A DNA stretch of 64,000 nucleotides, taken from positions 1 to 64,000 of the forward strand of contig JBJEQP010000021.1 of NCBI GenBank assembly GCA_051881815.1, given 5' to 3'. The position numbers and the translations under genes are program-made. The notes under the pieces are model-generated. The model saw nothing but the letters and a program-made list of their open reading frames with translations. It did not search any database and had not been told where the DNA came from. Positions 55,349 to 64,000 of this stretch are shown here, one piece after another. Positions within the stretch are counted from its first letter, which is position 1; every line of letters starts with the position of its first letter. This stretch comes from UMGS363 sp051881815 (GTDB lineage Bacteria; Bacillota; Clostridia; Oscillospirales; Ruminococcaceae).

Positions 55349-56382
55349 TATTCTTCCTCCTCCTTTTCAGCTTCATTTATTTCGGCAGCTTCTTCCGTAT
55401 TTTCGGGCTGTTCTGCCTTTTCGTCAGATTTCTTGACGTTTATCTTGACATCATTTCCCATTGTTATCTTTAGGAAGATGTCTTCAAGCGACATTTCGTC
55501 CTTCCTCATTCCGAGGATGACCCAGTTGCGTGCAACGATCCGCTTGAAAAGCTCACGGCGGATATCGCAGCCTTCCTTGACCTCGATCTCATAGTCATAG
55601 ATGCCCGGCTCACGCTCCATATCGCCGTTTACGGAGATAACGCCCGGAACGGTCTTTATAAGCTTTAAGATCTCTTCACGGTTGCCGTCTATGCGCATGA
55701 TAAGTCTGCTGTCGGCTGTGATATTCTCGGTAAGGTTCTCTGTTGTGTCGTCAGCGGCGATCTTGCCCTTGTTGATGATGATAACACGGTCGCAGACAGC
55801 CTGTATCTCGGAAAGGATATGCGAAGAAAGGATGACCGTATGCTTCTTTCCGAGCTTTTTGATAAGCGTTCTGATCTCGATGATCTGCTTCGGGTCAAGA
55901 CCGACCGTAGGTTCATCAAGAATAAGTATCGGAGGATTTCCGATAAGTGCGGAAGCAAGTCCGACTCTCTGCTTGTAGCCCTTTGAAAGGTTGCGGATAA
56001 CTCTGTCGTAAACATCGGTTATCTTTACAAGGCTGCAAACGTCCTCAAGATGTGCTTTTCTCGGAAGGCTGCACTTTTTGAGCTCATATATGAATCCGAG
56101 ATACTCCTTTACCGTCATATCAAGATAAAGCGGAGGGATCTCGGGGAGATAGCCTATCTCCTTCTTTGCTTTCATAGGCTCGTCAAGGATGTTTATGCCG
56201 TTGATAAGAGCCTCGCCCGAAGTGGAGGAGATATATCCCGTCAGCATATTCATCGTTGTGGATTTGCCTGCGCCGTTAGGTCCGAGAAAGCCGAGTATCT
56301 CGCCGTCGTTAACGGTAAATGAGATATTGTCAACAGCTTTTTTGGAGCCATACTGTTTTGTAAGGTTTCTGACCTCGATCAT
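55348..56382 (-). CDS. ABC transporter ATPase (GldA-like)
   Basis: A 344-residue ATPase. Walker A is GPNGAGKSTTMNM, signature LSKGYKQRVGLA, Walker B LILDEPTVGLDP and the His switch ILSSHILSE. A C-terminal domain (about 225-310) is followed by an acidic tail (EKAEQPENTEEAAEINEAEK) that is unusual for the family. First gene of the Gld-like operon, with 139 bases after gltX. Confidence 0.92.
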   Translation of the reverse strand: MIEVRNLTKQYGSKKAVDNISFTVNDGEILGFLGPNGAGKSTTMNMLTGYISSTSGEALINGINILDEPMKAKKEIGYLPEIPPLYLDMTVKEYLGFIYELKKCSLPRKAHLEDVCSLVKITDVYDRVIRNLSKGYKQRVGLASALIGNPPILILDEPTVGLDPKQIIEIRTLIKKLGKKHTVILSSHILSEIQAVCDRVIIINKGKIAADDTTENLTENITADSRLIMRIDGNREEILKLIKTVPGVISVNGDMEREPGIYDYEIEVKEGCDIRRELFKRIVARNWVILGMRKDEMSLEDIFLKITMGNDVKINVKKSDEKAEQPENTEEAAEINEAEKEEEE

Positions 56383-56521
56383 TTATCAGCACCGTCCATT
56401 TAATTATTATTTTAACGTGCAAATCAGCATCTTACAGCATTTTGCACACATTTCAACTATATTTTAACGCATAACTGTGTTAATACTGTGATAAGTTAGG
56501 CATAATTTCCCGATAAAAGAC

Positions 56522-57985
56522 TTATGCGGAGAGCTTTTCAATGCCCTTCTTTATTCTTTCAACAGTAACTTCCTTGCCCATGATAGCAGCAAGCTCAACG
56601 CCGCCGCCCGGAGTGGAAAGCTTGCCCGAGAGAGCCGCTCTTATAGGAAGAAGTATCCAGCCGACCTTTACGCCGAGCTTTTCAGCCTCTGCGGAAAGAA
56701 TATTGTAGATGTTCTCCTCCGTCCAGTCAGCTTCGGAGATGCTTTCAAGGAGAGGAAGCGAAGCTTTGAGTGCTTCAAGGCTGGTTTCGGGAGTTGTCTT
56801 CATCTTCTTGTTAAAGTAAAGGTCAACGTCATATTCACGGAGCTCGTCAATGAAGTCAACACGCTCGGGTATCTGCGTAAAAAGCTCTGTTCTCGGCTGA
56901 AGAACTCTTGCAAGGACGTCAAGGTTCACGTTCTCGCTCTTGCAGGTCTGACGGATATACGGAAGAGCCGCTTTCTTGAATTCTTCAAGCGGAAGACGCT
57001 TTATCCATTCAAAGTTGATAGCCTTCATCTTCAGCGGGTCAAAGATCGCAGGCGACTTTGAAAGTCCGTGAATGTCGAACTCGTCAACAAGCTCGTCAAG
57101 AGTGAATATCTCGTTCTCGCCCTTCGGAGCCCATCCGAGAAGTGCAATATAGTTGAGGATAGCAGGGATATAATAGCCTGCTTCAACGAAGTCGCCGAAA
57201 TATGCGTCGCCGTCACGCTTTGAAAGCTTGTGGGTTTCGTCACGCATGATATGCTCAACGTGGATATAGCAGGGAACCTCCCAGCCGAATGCCTCGTAAA
57301 GGAGATTGTACTTCGGAGCGGAGGAAAGATACTCGTTTCCTCTTACAACGTGAGTAATTCCCATAAGGTGATCGTCAACAACGTTTGCGAAGTTGTATGT
57401 CGGCATACCGTCAGCCTTGATAAGTATCTGGTCGTCAAGGTCAGCGTTCGGAACGGTGATATCGCCGTAAAGCTCATCGTGGAAGGTCGTTGTTCCATCG
57501 AGCGGAACTTTCTGTCTGATAACGTAAGGAGTACCTGCGTCAAGGAGCTTCTGTACTTCATCTTCGGGAAGATCGCGGCAGTGTCTGTCGTAGGTCGGGG
57601 TGATGCCCTTTGCGCGCTGTTCCTCGTGAACCTTATCCATTCTTTCCTTTGTGCAGAAGCAGTAGTAAGCCTTGCCCTTCTTGACAAGCTCTTCGGCATA
57701 CTGCTTGAATATGCCCATTCTCTCAGACTGGATGTATGGACCTACGGGACCGCCGATATCAGGGCCTTCGTCCCAGTTAAGTCCGCATACACGGAGAGTA
57801 TCATAGATAACATCCGTTGCGCCCTCAACAAAACGTCCCTGGTCGGTATCCTCGATACGGAGAATGAACTTTCCGTTGTACTTCTTTGCGATAAGGTAAG
57901 TGTAGAGTGCCGTTCTCAAATTTCCTATGTGCATAAAGCCCGTAGGACTTGGGGCAAATCTCGTTCTTACATTTTCTGTATTCAT
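56522..57985 (-). CDS. gltX: Glutamyl-tRNA synthetase
   Basis: A 487-residue class I synthetase. Start at 57985 with AAAGGATGAT upstream; the frame open from 58039 runs through the family A repeat fragment. HIGH motif is SPTGFMHIGNLRTALYTYL, KMSKS motif is HKLSKRDGDAYF. The C-terminal anticodon-binding helices are complete. Both zinc-like Cys in the acceptor-binding domain are only partly kept (YCFCTKE). Confidence 0.95.
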   Translation of the reverse strand: MNTENVRTRFAPSPTGFMHIGNLRTALYTYLIAKKYNGKFILRIEDTDQGRFVEGATDVIYDTLRVCGLNWDEGPDIGGPVGPYIQSERMGIFKQYAEELVKKGKAYYCFCTKERMDKVHEEQRAKGITPTYDRHCRDLPEDEVQKLLDAGTPYVIRQKVPLDGTTTFHDELYGDITVPNADLDDQILIKADGMPTYNFANVVDDHLMGITHVVRGNEYLSSAPKYNLLYEAFGWEVPCYIHVEHIMRDETHKLSKRDGDAYFGDFVEAGYYIPAILNYIALLGWAPKGENEIFTLDELVDEFDIHGLSKSPAIFDPLKMKAINFEWIKRLPLEEFKKAALPYIRQTCKSENVNLDVLARVLQPRTELFTQIPERVDFIDELREYDVDLYFNKKMKTTPETSLEALKASLPLLESISEADWTEENIYNILSAEAEKLGVKVGWILLPIRAALSGKLSTPGGGVELAAIMGKEVTVERIKKGIEKLSA

Positions 57986-58016
57986 ATTATCATCCTTTCG
58001 GCAAATTAATCTATTT

Positions 58017-58083
58017 GGGTTCTCTAAAAGCCGAAACAAAGCCTCGTAATGAGTTTTATCAGCTGTAAGGCATCAAACCGCAG
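58017..58083. repeat. Truncated family A element upstream of gltX
   Basis: GGGTTCTCTAAAAGCC followed by AAAGCCTCGTAATGAGTTTT and GGCATCAAACCGCAG match the left 67 bases of the 164-bp element, closest to the copy at 40925-41088. The right half and thus the hairpin are missing. Confidence 0.7.
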
Positions 58084-58130
58084 ATATAAAAAATATCCCC
58101 ATAAATGCCATATTACGTCACCGTTCCTTG

Positions 58131-59114
58131 TCATATCCCGAAGTGTTCGGAAACCCTTTTTACGTCAATATTTATCTGTGCTTTAAGCTCGTCTATGCCG
58201 CCAAACTTAACCTCGGGACGTATGAATTCCGCAAGCGAAAGCTTGACATTTTCGCCGTAAATATCGCCGTCAAAGCCGATCATGTATGTTTCCGCAAGAA
58301 CATCTCCGCTCTCGGAAACAGTGGGCTTTACTCCGATATTCGTTACGCCGAAATAAGTACTATCCCCGACCTTTGCCATTGAAGCGTAAACTCCGAACTT
58401 CGGAAGTATTCGTTCCGTGCCGAGCCGCTGGTTGATAGTCGGAAAATCCATTGTTCTTCCGATGCGATTGCCGCTTATAACAGGCAGCGTAAAGAAATAT
58501 TCGTACCCGAGCAGGGCGTTCGCTTCCCTTATTTGTCCGTCCGAAATAAGCTCACGGATATGCGATGAGGATATCTTCCTGCCGTTTTTTTCGCTTACGG
58601 GAGGAACGGTTATGACCGTTATGCCGCACTCTTTGCCGAGAGCTTTCAGCGTTTCGACATTGCCCGAAGCGTTTTTCCCGAATCGGAAATCTGTGCCGCA
58701 GACAACGTATTTTGCCCGCATTTTTTCGCGCAGCACTTCCATGACGAAGCGTTCAGCCGTGTATTCCTTGAAGCTCCCGAAATCGGGCGAATATACATAC
58801 TCCGCACCAAGCTGTTCAAGCATTGAAAGCTTGTCCTCACGGTTTAAGATACAGCCAAGACTGTCACCCTTTGATGTAACCGTTGCGGTATCGAATGTGA
58901 ACACCGCCGCAGATATGTCCTTATTTTCACGGGCGATATCGGCAGCCTTCTCTATCACGGCTCTGTGACCGAGATGCACTCCGTCAAAAAGTCCTGCCGC
59001 AACTGCGGTTTGACTGTTTATAACGGCATCTGTGCTTGTTATATCTATCGTAATATCACCCTCAGAAATTCTTGTAAACTGAAAATTCCATTGTTCCGAC
59101 GTCTGCAATGCCAA
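58131..59114 (-). CDS. ribF: Bifunctional riboflavin kinase / FAD synthetase
   Basis: An enzyme of about 307-327 residues that makes FMN and FAD. The FAD-synthetase domain has GLFDGVHLGHRAV and SSSHIRELI; the kinase domain has GRTMDFPTINQ (usually GRTIGFPTAN). The annotated ATG at 59114 lies 53 bases inside truB and gives about 20 extra residues. A better ribosome site, GAGGG at 59059-59063, precedes an in-frame ATT at 59054, giving the N-terminal length normal for the family. The true start is uncertain. Confidence 0.88.
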   Translation of the reverse strand: MALQTSEQWNFQFTRISEGDITIDITSTDAVINSQTAVAAGLFDGVHLGHRAVIEKAADIARENKDISAAVFTFDTATVTSKGDSLGCILNREDKLSMLEQLGAEYVYSPDFGSFKEYTAERFVMEVLREKMRAKYVVCGTDFRFGKNASGNVETLKALGKECGITVITVPPVSEKNGRKISSSHIRELISDGQIREANALLGYEYFFTLPVISGNRIGRTMDFPTINQRLGTERILPKFGVYASMAKVGDSTYFGVTNIGVKPTVSESGDVLAETYMIGFDGDIYGENVKLSLAEFIRPEVKFGGIDELKAQINIDVKRVSEHFGI

Positions 59115-59982
59115 GACCTATGAAGCCTGCGTCTGCGCCGAAAACACGGTGTATCCCGCCGCTCTTTATGCTGCCGCCCATCAGCTCTATTTTCAGCTTA
59201 ACGCCGTTTCGGTAGAGCTTTTCTCTGTGAGCGTCCAGCCTTACGGACGGATAATCCCCGAAAACCTTGTCGATCGGGAGAAGATATTTCTCGGCTGAAT
59301 TGCCGCTGTCGGCGTTCGCCTGAAGCTCTTCAAGGCTGACGCACTCGGCAAGCGAAAATCCGCAGGCAGCCGTTCTCACAAGGCTTGTCATAACTGCGCC
59401 GCAGCCAAGCTTTTCGCCGATATCATTTATAATAGTTCGGATATAGGTTCCTCTTGAGCAGGATATCTCAAGCGTTCCTTCATGCGTTTTCTCGTCAAAG
59501 CCTGTCAGAACAAGCTTGTAGACCGTAACGGGACGTGCTTCACGCTCGACCTCTATCCCCTTTCGTGCAAGGTCATAAAGCCGCTTACCATTGACCGTTA
59601 CCGCCGAATACATCGGCGGTATCTGCATTATATCCCCTCGGAAATCTCCGAGAGAAGCTTCAAGCTTTTCTTTCGTAACTTCATCGGCATGACCAAGCTC
59701 GGTCATTTTTCCCGAGGAATCCTGCGTATCGGAAGTAAATCCGAGCTTGAAGCCTGCGCAGTAGGTCTTGTCGTGATCGGGGATGATATCGCAGGCTTTT
59801 GTTGCCTTTCCGACAAAAACGGGAAGCACTCCCGTTGCCATCGGATCAAGCGTTCCTGCATGACCGAGTCTGCGAAGGCGCAGTATTCCCCTCATTTTTG
59901 CAATAACATCGAACGAGGTGAAGCCCTGCGGCTTGTTCACGCAGATTATTCCGTTTAAATTGTCATTTTTGCCGCCGATCAT
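59062..59982 (-). CDS. truB: tRNA pseudouridine synthase B
   Basis: A 306-residue enzyme for pseudouridine 55 in tRNA. KPQGFTSFDVIAKM opens the catalytic domain and the catalytic Asp is in GHAGTLDPMATGVL (about residue 44). YSAVTVNGKRLYDLAR and SCSRGTYIRTI follow. A PUA-like C-terminal part is present. Overlaps nrnA by four bases. Part of the rbfA-nrnA-truB-ribF order found in many Firmicutes. Confidence 0.94.
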   Translation of the reverse strand: MIGGKNDNLNGIICVNKPQGFTSFDVIAKMRGILRLRRLGHAGTLDPMATGVLPVFVGKATKACDIIPDHDKTYCAGFKLGFTSDTQDSSGKMTELGHADEVTKEKLEASLGDFRGDIMQIPPMYSAVTVNGKRLYDLARKGIEVEREARPVTVYKLVLTGFDEKTHEGTLEISCSRGTYIRTIINDIGEKLGCGAVMTSLVRTAACGFSLAECVSLEELQANADSGNSAEKYLLPIDKVFGDYPSVRLDAHREKLYRNGVKLKIELMGGSIKSGGIHRVFGADAGFIGLGIADVGTMEFSVYKNF

Positions 59983-60947
59983 GCTTTTGCACCCGTTTCC
60001 GCAAGCGCTTTTCCGACTGCTTCGATGATCTTCGACTTTGCGTCCTCCATATCAGTCTCAAACGAGCAGCCTGCGGCCTTGATGTGACCGCCGCCGCCGA
60101 ACTGCGCACAGATAGCCGAAACGTCAATGTCGCCCGTTGAACGGAGCGAAGCCTTGAACTTATGCTCCTCCTTCTGACGGATGAAAACGCCGACTTCTAT
60201 CGTTTCGAGAACGGTCGTAATGCTTGCGATACCCTCGAATTCCTCTGCAGGAAGTCCTGTTCTGTTTATATCGTCAAGCGAAACCGTTGCAAGCGAGCAC
60301 CGCTCGTCAAAGTAGTATTCCATATTGCCGAGAACGTGCTGTTCTACGGCGAGTCTTGCTCTGCTCTTCTGATCGAACATCCTGCGGTTGATCTTTCCTG
60401 CGCCGATATCAAATTTCATCAGCTCCGCAGCCGCAAAATGCGTTTCGGAGGTGCAGGAATCGAACCTGAAGCAGCCCGTATCGGTCGCCATACCCGTATA
60501 AAGGCACTTTGCGATCTTCTCGTCACATTCGGTAAGCTTCTGACTGCTCAAAAGCTTGTAGATGACCTGACAGGCAGCCGCAGCGTGAGGCTCAACGAGC
60601 GTTCTTTTTGCGTATCCCGTATTTGAGATGTGGTGATCTATGCAAAGCTCCACTCTGTCGGCATAATGCGCCAGAGCCTTGCCGAGAAGCTTCGGATCGG
60701 CAACATCGACAGCAACAACTGTCCTGACCTCAAAATCCATCGGCTCATAGCCTTCATACATAAAGTCATAGCGCTTCGGAAGCTCATCGGAACAGTAGAC
60801 ATTCGCTTTCTTACCCATTTTGCGGAGTATTGCGCAGAGTCCGAAGCCTGAACCTATTGTATCGCCGTCGGGACTTGCATGGGTAAGGATATGATAGCAG
60901 TCGTTTTCACGGAGAAAATCCGCTGCTTCTTCAAAATTTATCTGCAA
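59979..60947 (-). CDS. nrnA: DHH family phosphoesterase (NrnA-like)
   Basis: A 322-residue nanoRNase/pAp phosphatase. DHH motifs are HASPDGDTIGSG, VAVDVADP and CIDHHISNTG, with the fourth in GMATDTGCFRF. The DHHA1 domain has FGGGGHIKAAGCSF. Degrades short oligoribonucleotides and removes phosphate from pAp. Usual position between rbfA and truB. Confidence 0.93.
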   Translation of the reverse strand: MQINFEEAADFLRENDCYHILTHASPDGDTIGSGFGLCAILRKMGKKANVYCSDELPKRYDFMYEGYEPMDFEVRTVVAVDVADPKLLGKALAHYADRVELCIDHHISNTGYAKRTLVEPHAAAACQVIYKLLSSQKLTECDEKIAKCLYTGMATDTGCFRFDSCTSETHFAAAELMKFDIGAGKINRRMFDQKSRARLAVEQHVLGNMEYYFDERCSLATVSLDDINRTGLPAEEFEGIASITTVLETIEVGVFIRQKEEHKFKASLRSTGDIDVSAICAQFGGGGHIKAAGCSFETDMEDAKSKIIEAVGKALAETGAKA

Positions 60948-60961
60948 AACATCACAACCTT

Positions 60962-61348
60962 TTATTCGGTATCGTTATCAATTGCTTCTGTTTCGTTTTC
61001 GGCAGGGAGAATGTCATGGAGCATCTGTGAGATCTCTGCCGAATGTTCGATCGAATTATCGGGGATAAAATGCAGCTCGGGACATCTTCTGATATGAAGC
61101 TTGTTGGTTATCTCACGGCGGAGCATTCCCGAAGCGTTCTGAAGTCCCTTAACGGCATTTTCTGCATCGTCCATTCCGTTGAAGCTGGAGATAAAGACCT
61201 TGCAGTGCGAGCTGTCGCCCGAAAGCTCAACACGAACGACGGAAACCGCCATTGAGTTGACTCTCGGATCCTTGACACGCTCTCTTATAAGACCTGCGAT
61301 CTCGCGCATTATATCTTCGGAAAGGCGCATATTCTTAAAATTAGGCAT
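60962..61348 (-). CDS. rbfA: Ribosome-binding factor A
   Basis: A 128-residue KH-fold protein for 30S maturation. The N-terminus RLSEDIMREIAGLIRERVKDPRV is characteristic; AVKGLQNASGMLRREITNKLHIRRCPELHFI is the KH core. A short acidic C-terminal tail (ENETEAIDNDTE) follows. Cotranscribed with infB (21-base gap). Confidence 0.94.
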   Translation of the reverse strand: MPNFKNMRLSEDIMREIAGLIRERVKDPRVNSMAVSVVRVELSGDSSHCKVFISSFNGMDDAENAVKGLQNASGMLRREITNKLHIRRCPELHFIPDNSIEHSAEISQMLHDILPAENETEAIDNDTE

Positions 61349-61369
61349 ATAAACTCCTTTTATCTAAAA

Positions 61370-63994
61370 TCAGTCTGCCTTTGTTTCTTCCATCATATAC
61401 GCTTCAAAAATATCTCCGACCTTAACGTCGTTGAACTTTTCAAGCGTGATACCGCACTCATAGCCCTCGGCAACTTCCTTAACATCGTCCTTGAAGCGCT
61501 TGAGTGAGGACATCTTGTCGTCTGCGATGATGATACCGTCACGGACAACTCTGATCTCGGCATTTCTTGTGATCTTGCCGCTGAGAACGTAGGAACCCGA
61601 AACTGCACCAACGCCTGTGATCTTGTAAACCTGGCGAACTTCAACACGGCCGAGGCTTACTTCGTGGAACTTCGGTGCAAGCATACCCTTCATAGCGGTC
61701 TGTATCTCTTCGATAGCATCATAGATAATTCTGTAAAGGCGGATATCAACACCGTCACGCTTTGCATTCTCCTCTGCAACGGGATCGGGACGAACGTTGA
61801 AGCCGACAATGATAGCGTTTGAAGCATCTGCAAGCATAACGTCGCTCTCGGAAACTGCGCCTACGCCTCCGTGGATGACCTTAACACGGACTTCATCGTT
61901 GGAGAGCTTTTCAAGCGACTGTCGTACAGCTTCGACCGAGCCCTGAACGTCTGCCTTGACGATGATAGGAAGCTCCTTGATCTCGCCCTGTTCGATCTGG
62001 CTGAAGAGGTTGTCGAGTGTGACCTTCTGATACTGATTGAACTGTTCCTGCTTTGCTTCGTGCTTACGCTGTTCAACAAGCTCTCTTGCAAGGCGCTCAT
62101 CCTCAACAGCGTTGAAGGTATCGCCTGCGGAAGGAACCTCTGCAAGACCTGTGATCTCAACAGGACAGGAAGGACCTGCTTCGCTTACAACTTCGCCCTT
62201 GTCGTTGGTCATAACTCTTACCCTGCCGACAGCCGTGCCTGCGATGATGATATCTCCGGTGTGGAGAGTACCGTTCTGAACGAGGAGAGTTGCGATAGGA
62301 CCTCTGCCCTTGTCAAGACGCGCTTCGATAACAGCACCCTTTGCAAGTCTGTTCGGGTTAGCCTTGTACTCTGCAACCTCGGCAACGAGAAGAACGTTTT
62401 CGAGAAGCTCGTCAATGCCCATACCTGTCTTTGCGGAAATGGGAACGCAGATAACATCGCCGCCCCATTCCTCTACAACGAGGTTGTGTTCGGTAAGCTG
62501 CTGCTTGATATTTTCGGGGTTCGCACCCGGCTTATCCATCTTGTTGATAGCAACGATTATCGGGATATTCGCTGCCTTTGCGTGGTTGATAGCTTCAACA
62601 GTCTGCGGCATGATACCGTCATCCGCAGCGACAACGAGGATAGCGATATCGGTTACGGACGCACCTCTTGCTCTCATTGAAGTGAAGGCCTCATGACCCG
62701 GCGTATCGAGGAAGGTGATGTCCTTGTCGTTGTATTTTACTCTGTAAGCACCGATATGCTGTGTGATACCGCCTGCTTCGGTAGCCGTAACGTGAGCATT
62801 TCTGATATGGTCAAGGAGTGAAGTTTTACCGTGGTCAACGTGACCCATAACAACAACGACAGGTGCTCTTTCTTCGCCCTCGCCGTCATCATCGGAATCG
62901 TCGATAAGACGCTCTTCAATAGTAATGATAACTTCCTTTTCAACCTTTGCGCCAAGCTCTTCCGCAACGAGTGAAGCTGTATCAAAGTCGATCACCTGAT
63001 TGATCGTGCACATCTCTCCAAGACCCATGAGCTTCTTGATGACCTCGGTAGCTGTTACTTTAAGTCTTGAAGCAAGCTCGGAAACGACGATCTCATCGGG
63101 AATGAGAACCTTGAGCTGCTGCTTTCTTGCTCTTTCAAGCTCAAGTCTGCGGAGCTTGTCGGCTTCGGACTCGTGCTTGTTGGAATACTGCTGCTGTTTT
63201 CTCTGCTGGGATTTCTGTGTAAGCTTCTGCTTCTTGGAGAAATTGTCCTTGTGTCTGCCGTTCTGAACGGGAGCGATGTTCTCGTACTTTTCGTTGTACT
63301 TGTCGATCTCGACATAAGAACCTCTTGTATCTACCTTGTGAAGCTTCTGGTCTACTGTATTGCTTGAAGCGTCAGCAAACTTGAAATCGAGCTTTGTCTT
63401 ATTCTGATTCTGCTCCTTGTTCTGCTGCGGCTTCTGTTCGGATTTCTTGTTTTTGTTCTGCTCGTTAGCTTTAAGAGCCTGCTGTGCATTGAAGCGTTCA
63501 GCCTTGTTCTTCTGCTCGTTTTTGTTGTTATGAACGGCAGGCTTCGGCTGCTCGTTCTTTACCTCGGGCTTGGGCTGCGGCTTTGGAGCTTCCTGCTTCT
63601 GCTGGGGCTTCGGAGCTTCCTTCTTTGCCTCGGGCTTGGGAGCCTCCGTTTTTGCGGATTCGGGCTTCGGAGCGTCCTTCTTCACAGGCTTCTTTGCATC
63701 GTTTTTAGGCTGTTCCGATTTTTTTGCCGGCTTCTTCTCTGCCTGCGGTTCTTCCTTCTTTACAGGCTTCGGTTCATTTCTCTTTGCAAAATAGCTGTCA
63801 AAGCTTTCCACCTGATTATTCTGTGTGTAATTTTCGAGAACGATATTGAGCTGGTCAGCGGTAAGGCTTGCAGCAGCTTTCTTAACCTCTCCGAATTTAT
63901 TTTCAATGAAGTCGATAAGCTCCTGATTGGAAATACCGAGATCCTTTGCAACATCACTTAACTTCTGTTTGGACTGCGATTTAGCGCTACTCAT
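61370..63994 (-). CDS. infB: Translation initiation factor IF-2
   Basis: An 874-residue GTPase. The N-terminal IF2_N domain (LSDVAKDLGISNQELIDF, residues 12-29) is followed by a low-complexity Lys/Pro/Glu/Gln linker (about 75-280), a second IF2_N (about 300-345) and the G domain from about 380: GHVDHGKTSLLDHI, DTPGHEAF and NKMD. Domains II, III and IV complete it. The start lies six bases from the window edge, so the ribosome site cannot be seen and a more upstream start is possible. Confidence 0.93.
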   Translation of the reverse strand: MSSAKSQSKQKLSDVAKDLGISNQELIDFIENKFGEVKKAAASLTADQLNIVLENYTQNNQVESFDSYFAKRNEPKPVKKEEPQAEKKPAKKSEQPKNDAKKPVKKDAPKPESAKTEAPKPEAKKEAPKPQQKQEAPKPQPKPEVKNEQPKPAVHNNKNEQKNKAERFNAQQALKANEQNKNKKSEQKPQQNKEQNQNKTKLDFKFADASSNTVDQKLHKVDTRGSYVEIDKYNEKYENIAPVQNGRHKDNFSKKQKLTQKSQQRKQQQYSNKHESEADKLRRLELERARKQQLKVLIPDEIVVSELASRLKVTATEVIKKLMGLGEMCTINQVIDFDTASLVAEELGAKVEKEVIITIEERLIDDSDDDGEGEERAPVVVVMGHVDHGKTSLLDHIRNAHVTATEAGGITQHIGAYRVKYNDKDITFLDTPGHEAFTSMRARGASVTDIAILVVAADDGIMPQTVEAINHAKAANIPIIVAINKMDKPGANPENIKQQLTEHNLVVEEWGGDVICVPISAKTGMGIDELLENVLLVAEVAEYKANPNRLAKGAVIEARLDKGRGPIATLLVQNGTLHTGDIIIAGTAVGRVRVMTNDKGEVVSEAGPSCPVEITGLAEVPSAGDTFNAVEDERLARELVEQRKHEAKQEQFNQYQKVTLDNLFSQIEQGEIKELPIIVKADVQGSVEAVRQSLEKLSNDEVRVKVIHGGVGAVSESDVMLADASNAIIVGFNVRPDPVAEENAKRDGVDIRLYRIIYDAIEEIQTAMKGMLAPKFHEVSLGRVEVRQVYKITGVGAVSGSYVLSGKITRNAEIRVVRDGIIIADDKMSSLKRFKDDVKEVAEGYECGITLEKFNDVKVGDIFEAYMMEETKAD

Positions 63995-64000
63995 AGGCTG

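Noticed and set aside
57230..58009. 259-codon plus-strand open frame opposite gltX
   Set aside because: Complement of a well-conserved synthetase, no start signals.
57986..58130. T-box leader for gltX
   Set aside because: No specifier stem or T-box sequence; the spacer is largely a truncated repeat.
61871..62680. 269-codon plus-strand open frame opposite infB
   Set aside because: Complement of the G domain of IF-2; no independent support.

Overview
The window looks like the chromosome of an anaerobic Firmicute of the Ruminococcus/Oscillospiraceae type. This is inferred from gene content, not from any rRNA: a CBM35-GH26 mannanase lipoprotein, a two-gene SMS (minimal SUF) Fe-S system, LplB/LplC-type sugar permeases, two FeoA plus FeoB with a FeoB-associated Cys-rich peptide, BspA-type leucine-rich repeats, strong GGAGG ribosome sites and sigma-A promoters with 17-bp spacers. 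No rRNA, tRNA or CRISPR array was seen.

Layout. (1) 53-9053, minus strand: a tightly overlapping phage structural operon: TerS, TerL, portal, scaffold-like, coat, three connector/completion genes, Dit-like, Gp37-like tip, Ig-domain fibre, small protein. It has no major tail protein or tape measure. TerL has no ATG/GTG/TTG start and appears to begin at ATT. (2) 9382-14165: LysR regulator, membrane protein, patatin lipase with a 55-aa partner, lipoprotein, coiled-coil protein, secreted C39-like peptidase. (3) 14326-18447: CPA2 antiporter and an ArsR-controlled operon (C_GCAxxG_C_C protein, ArsP-like permease, thioredoxin, ArsC). (4) 18484-23323: an unusual solute-binding protein/5'-nucleotidase-C fusion upstream of a hybrid histidine kinase. 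(5) 23534-27082: ferrous iron operon with four GTTAG-N6-CTAAC operator-like sites and a truncated flavodoxin. (6) 27324-33643: cysK, a MarR regulator, thrH, smsC-smsB and the mannanase. (7) 33927-38201: DUF624 protein, two sugar permeases without a binding protein, divergent AraC regulator. (8) 38213-42227: nth-recQ, then two AT-rich immunity-like genes. (9) 42304-48851: an unrecognised protein, LRR membrane protein, MoxR, DUF58 and transglutaminase genes. (10) 49060-56382: a LacI-like/GGDEF fusion, a small orphan and a Gld-type ABC operon. (11) 56522-63994: gltX, ribF, truB, nrnA, rbfA, infB.

The most striking non-coding feature is the number of palindromic, MITE-like intergenic elements. 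I can distinguish at least six families. Two copies of one are exactly 164 bp, flanked by 4-bp direct repeats, and differ by compensatory changes in their stems. Several elements sit directly against gene stop codons, and one lies where a flavodoxin gene has lost its N-terminal half.
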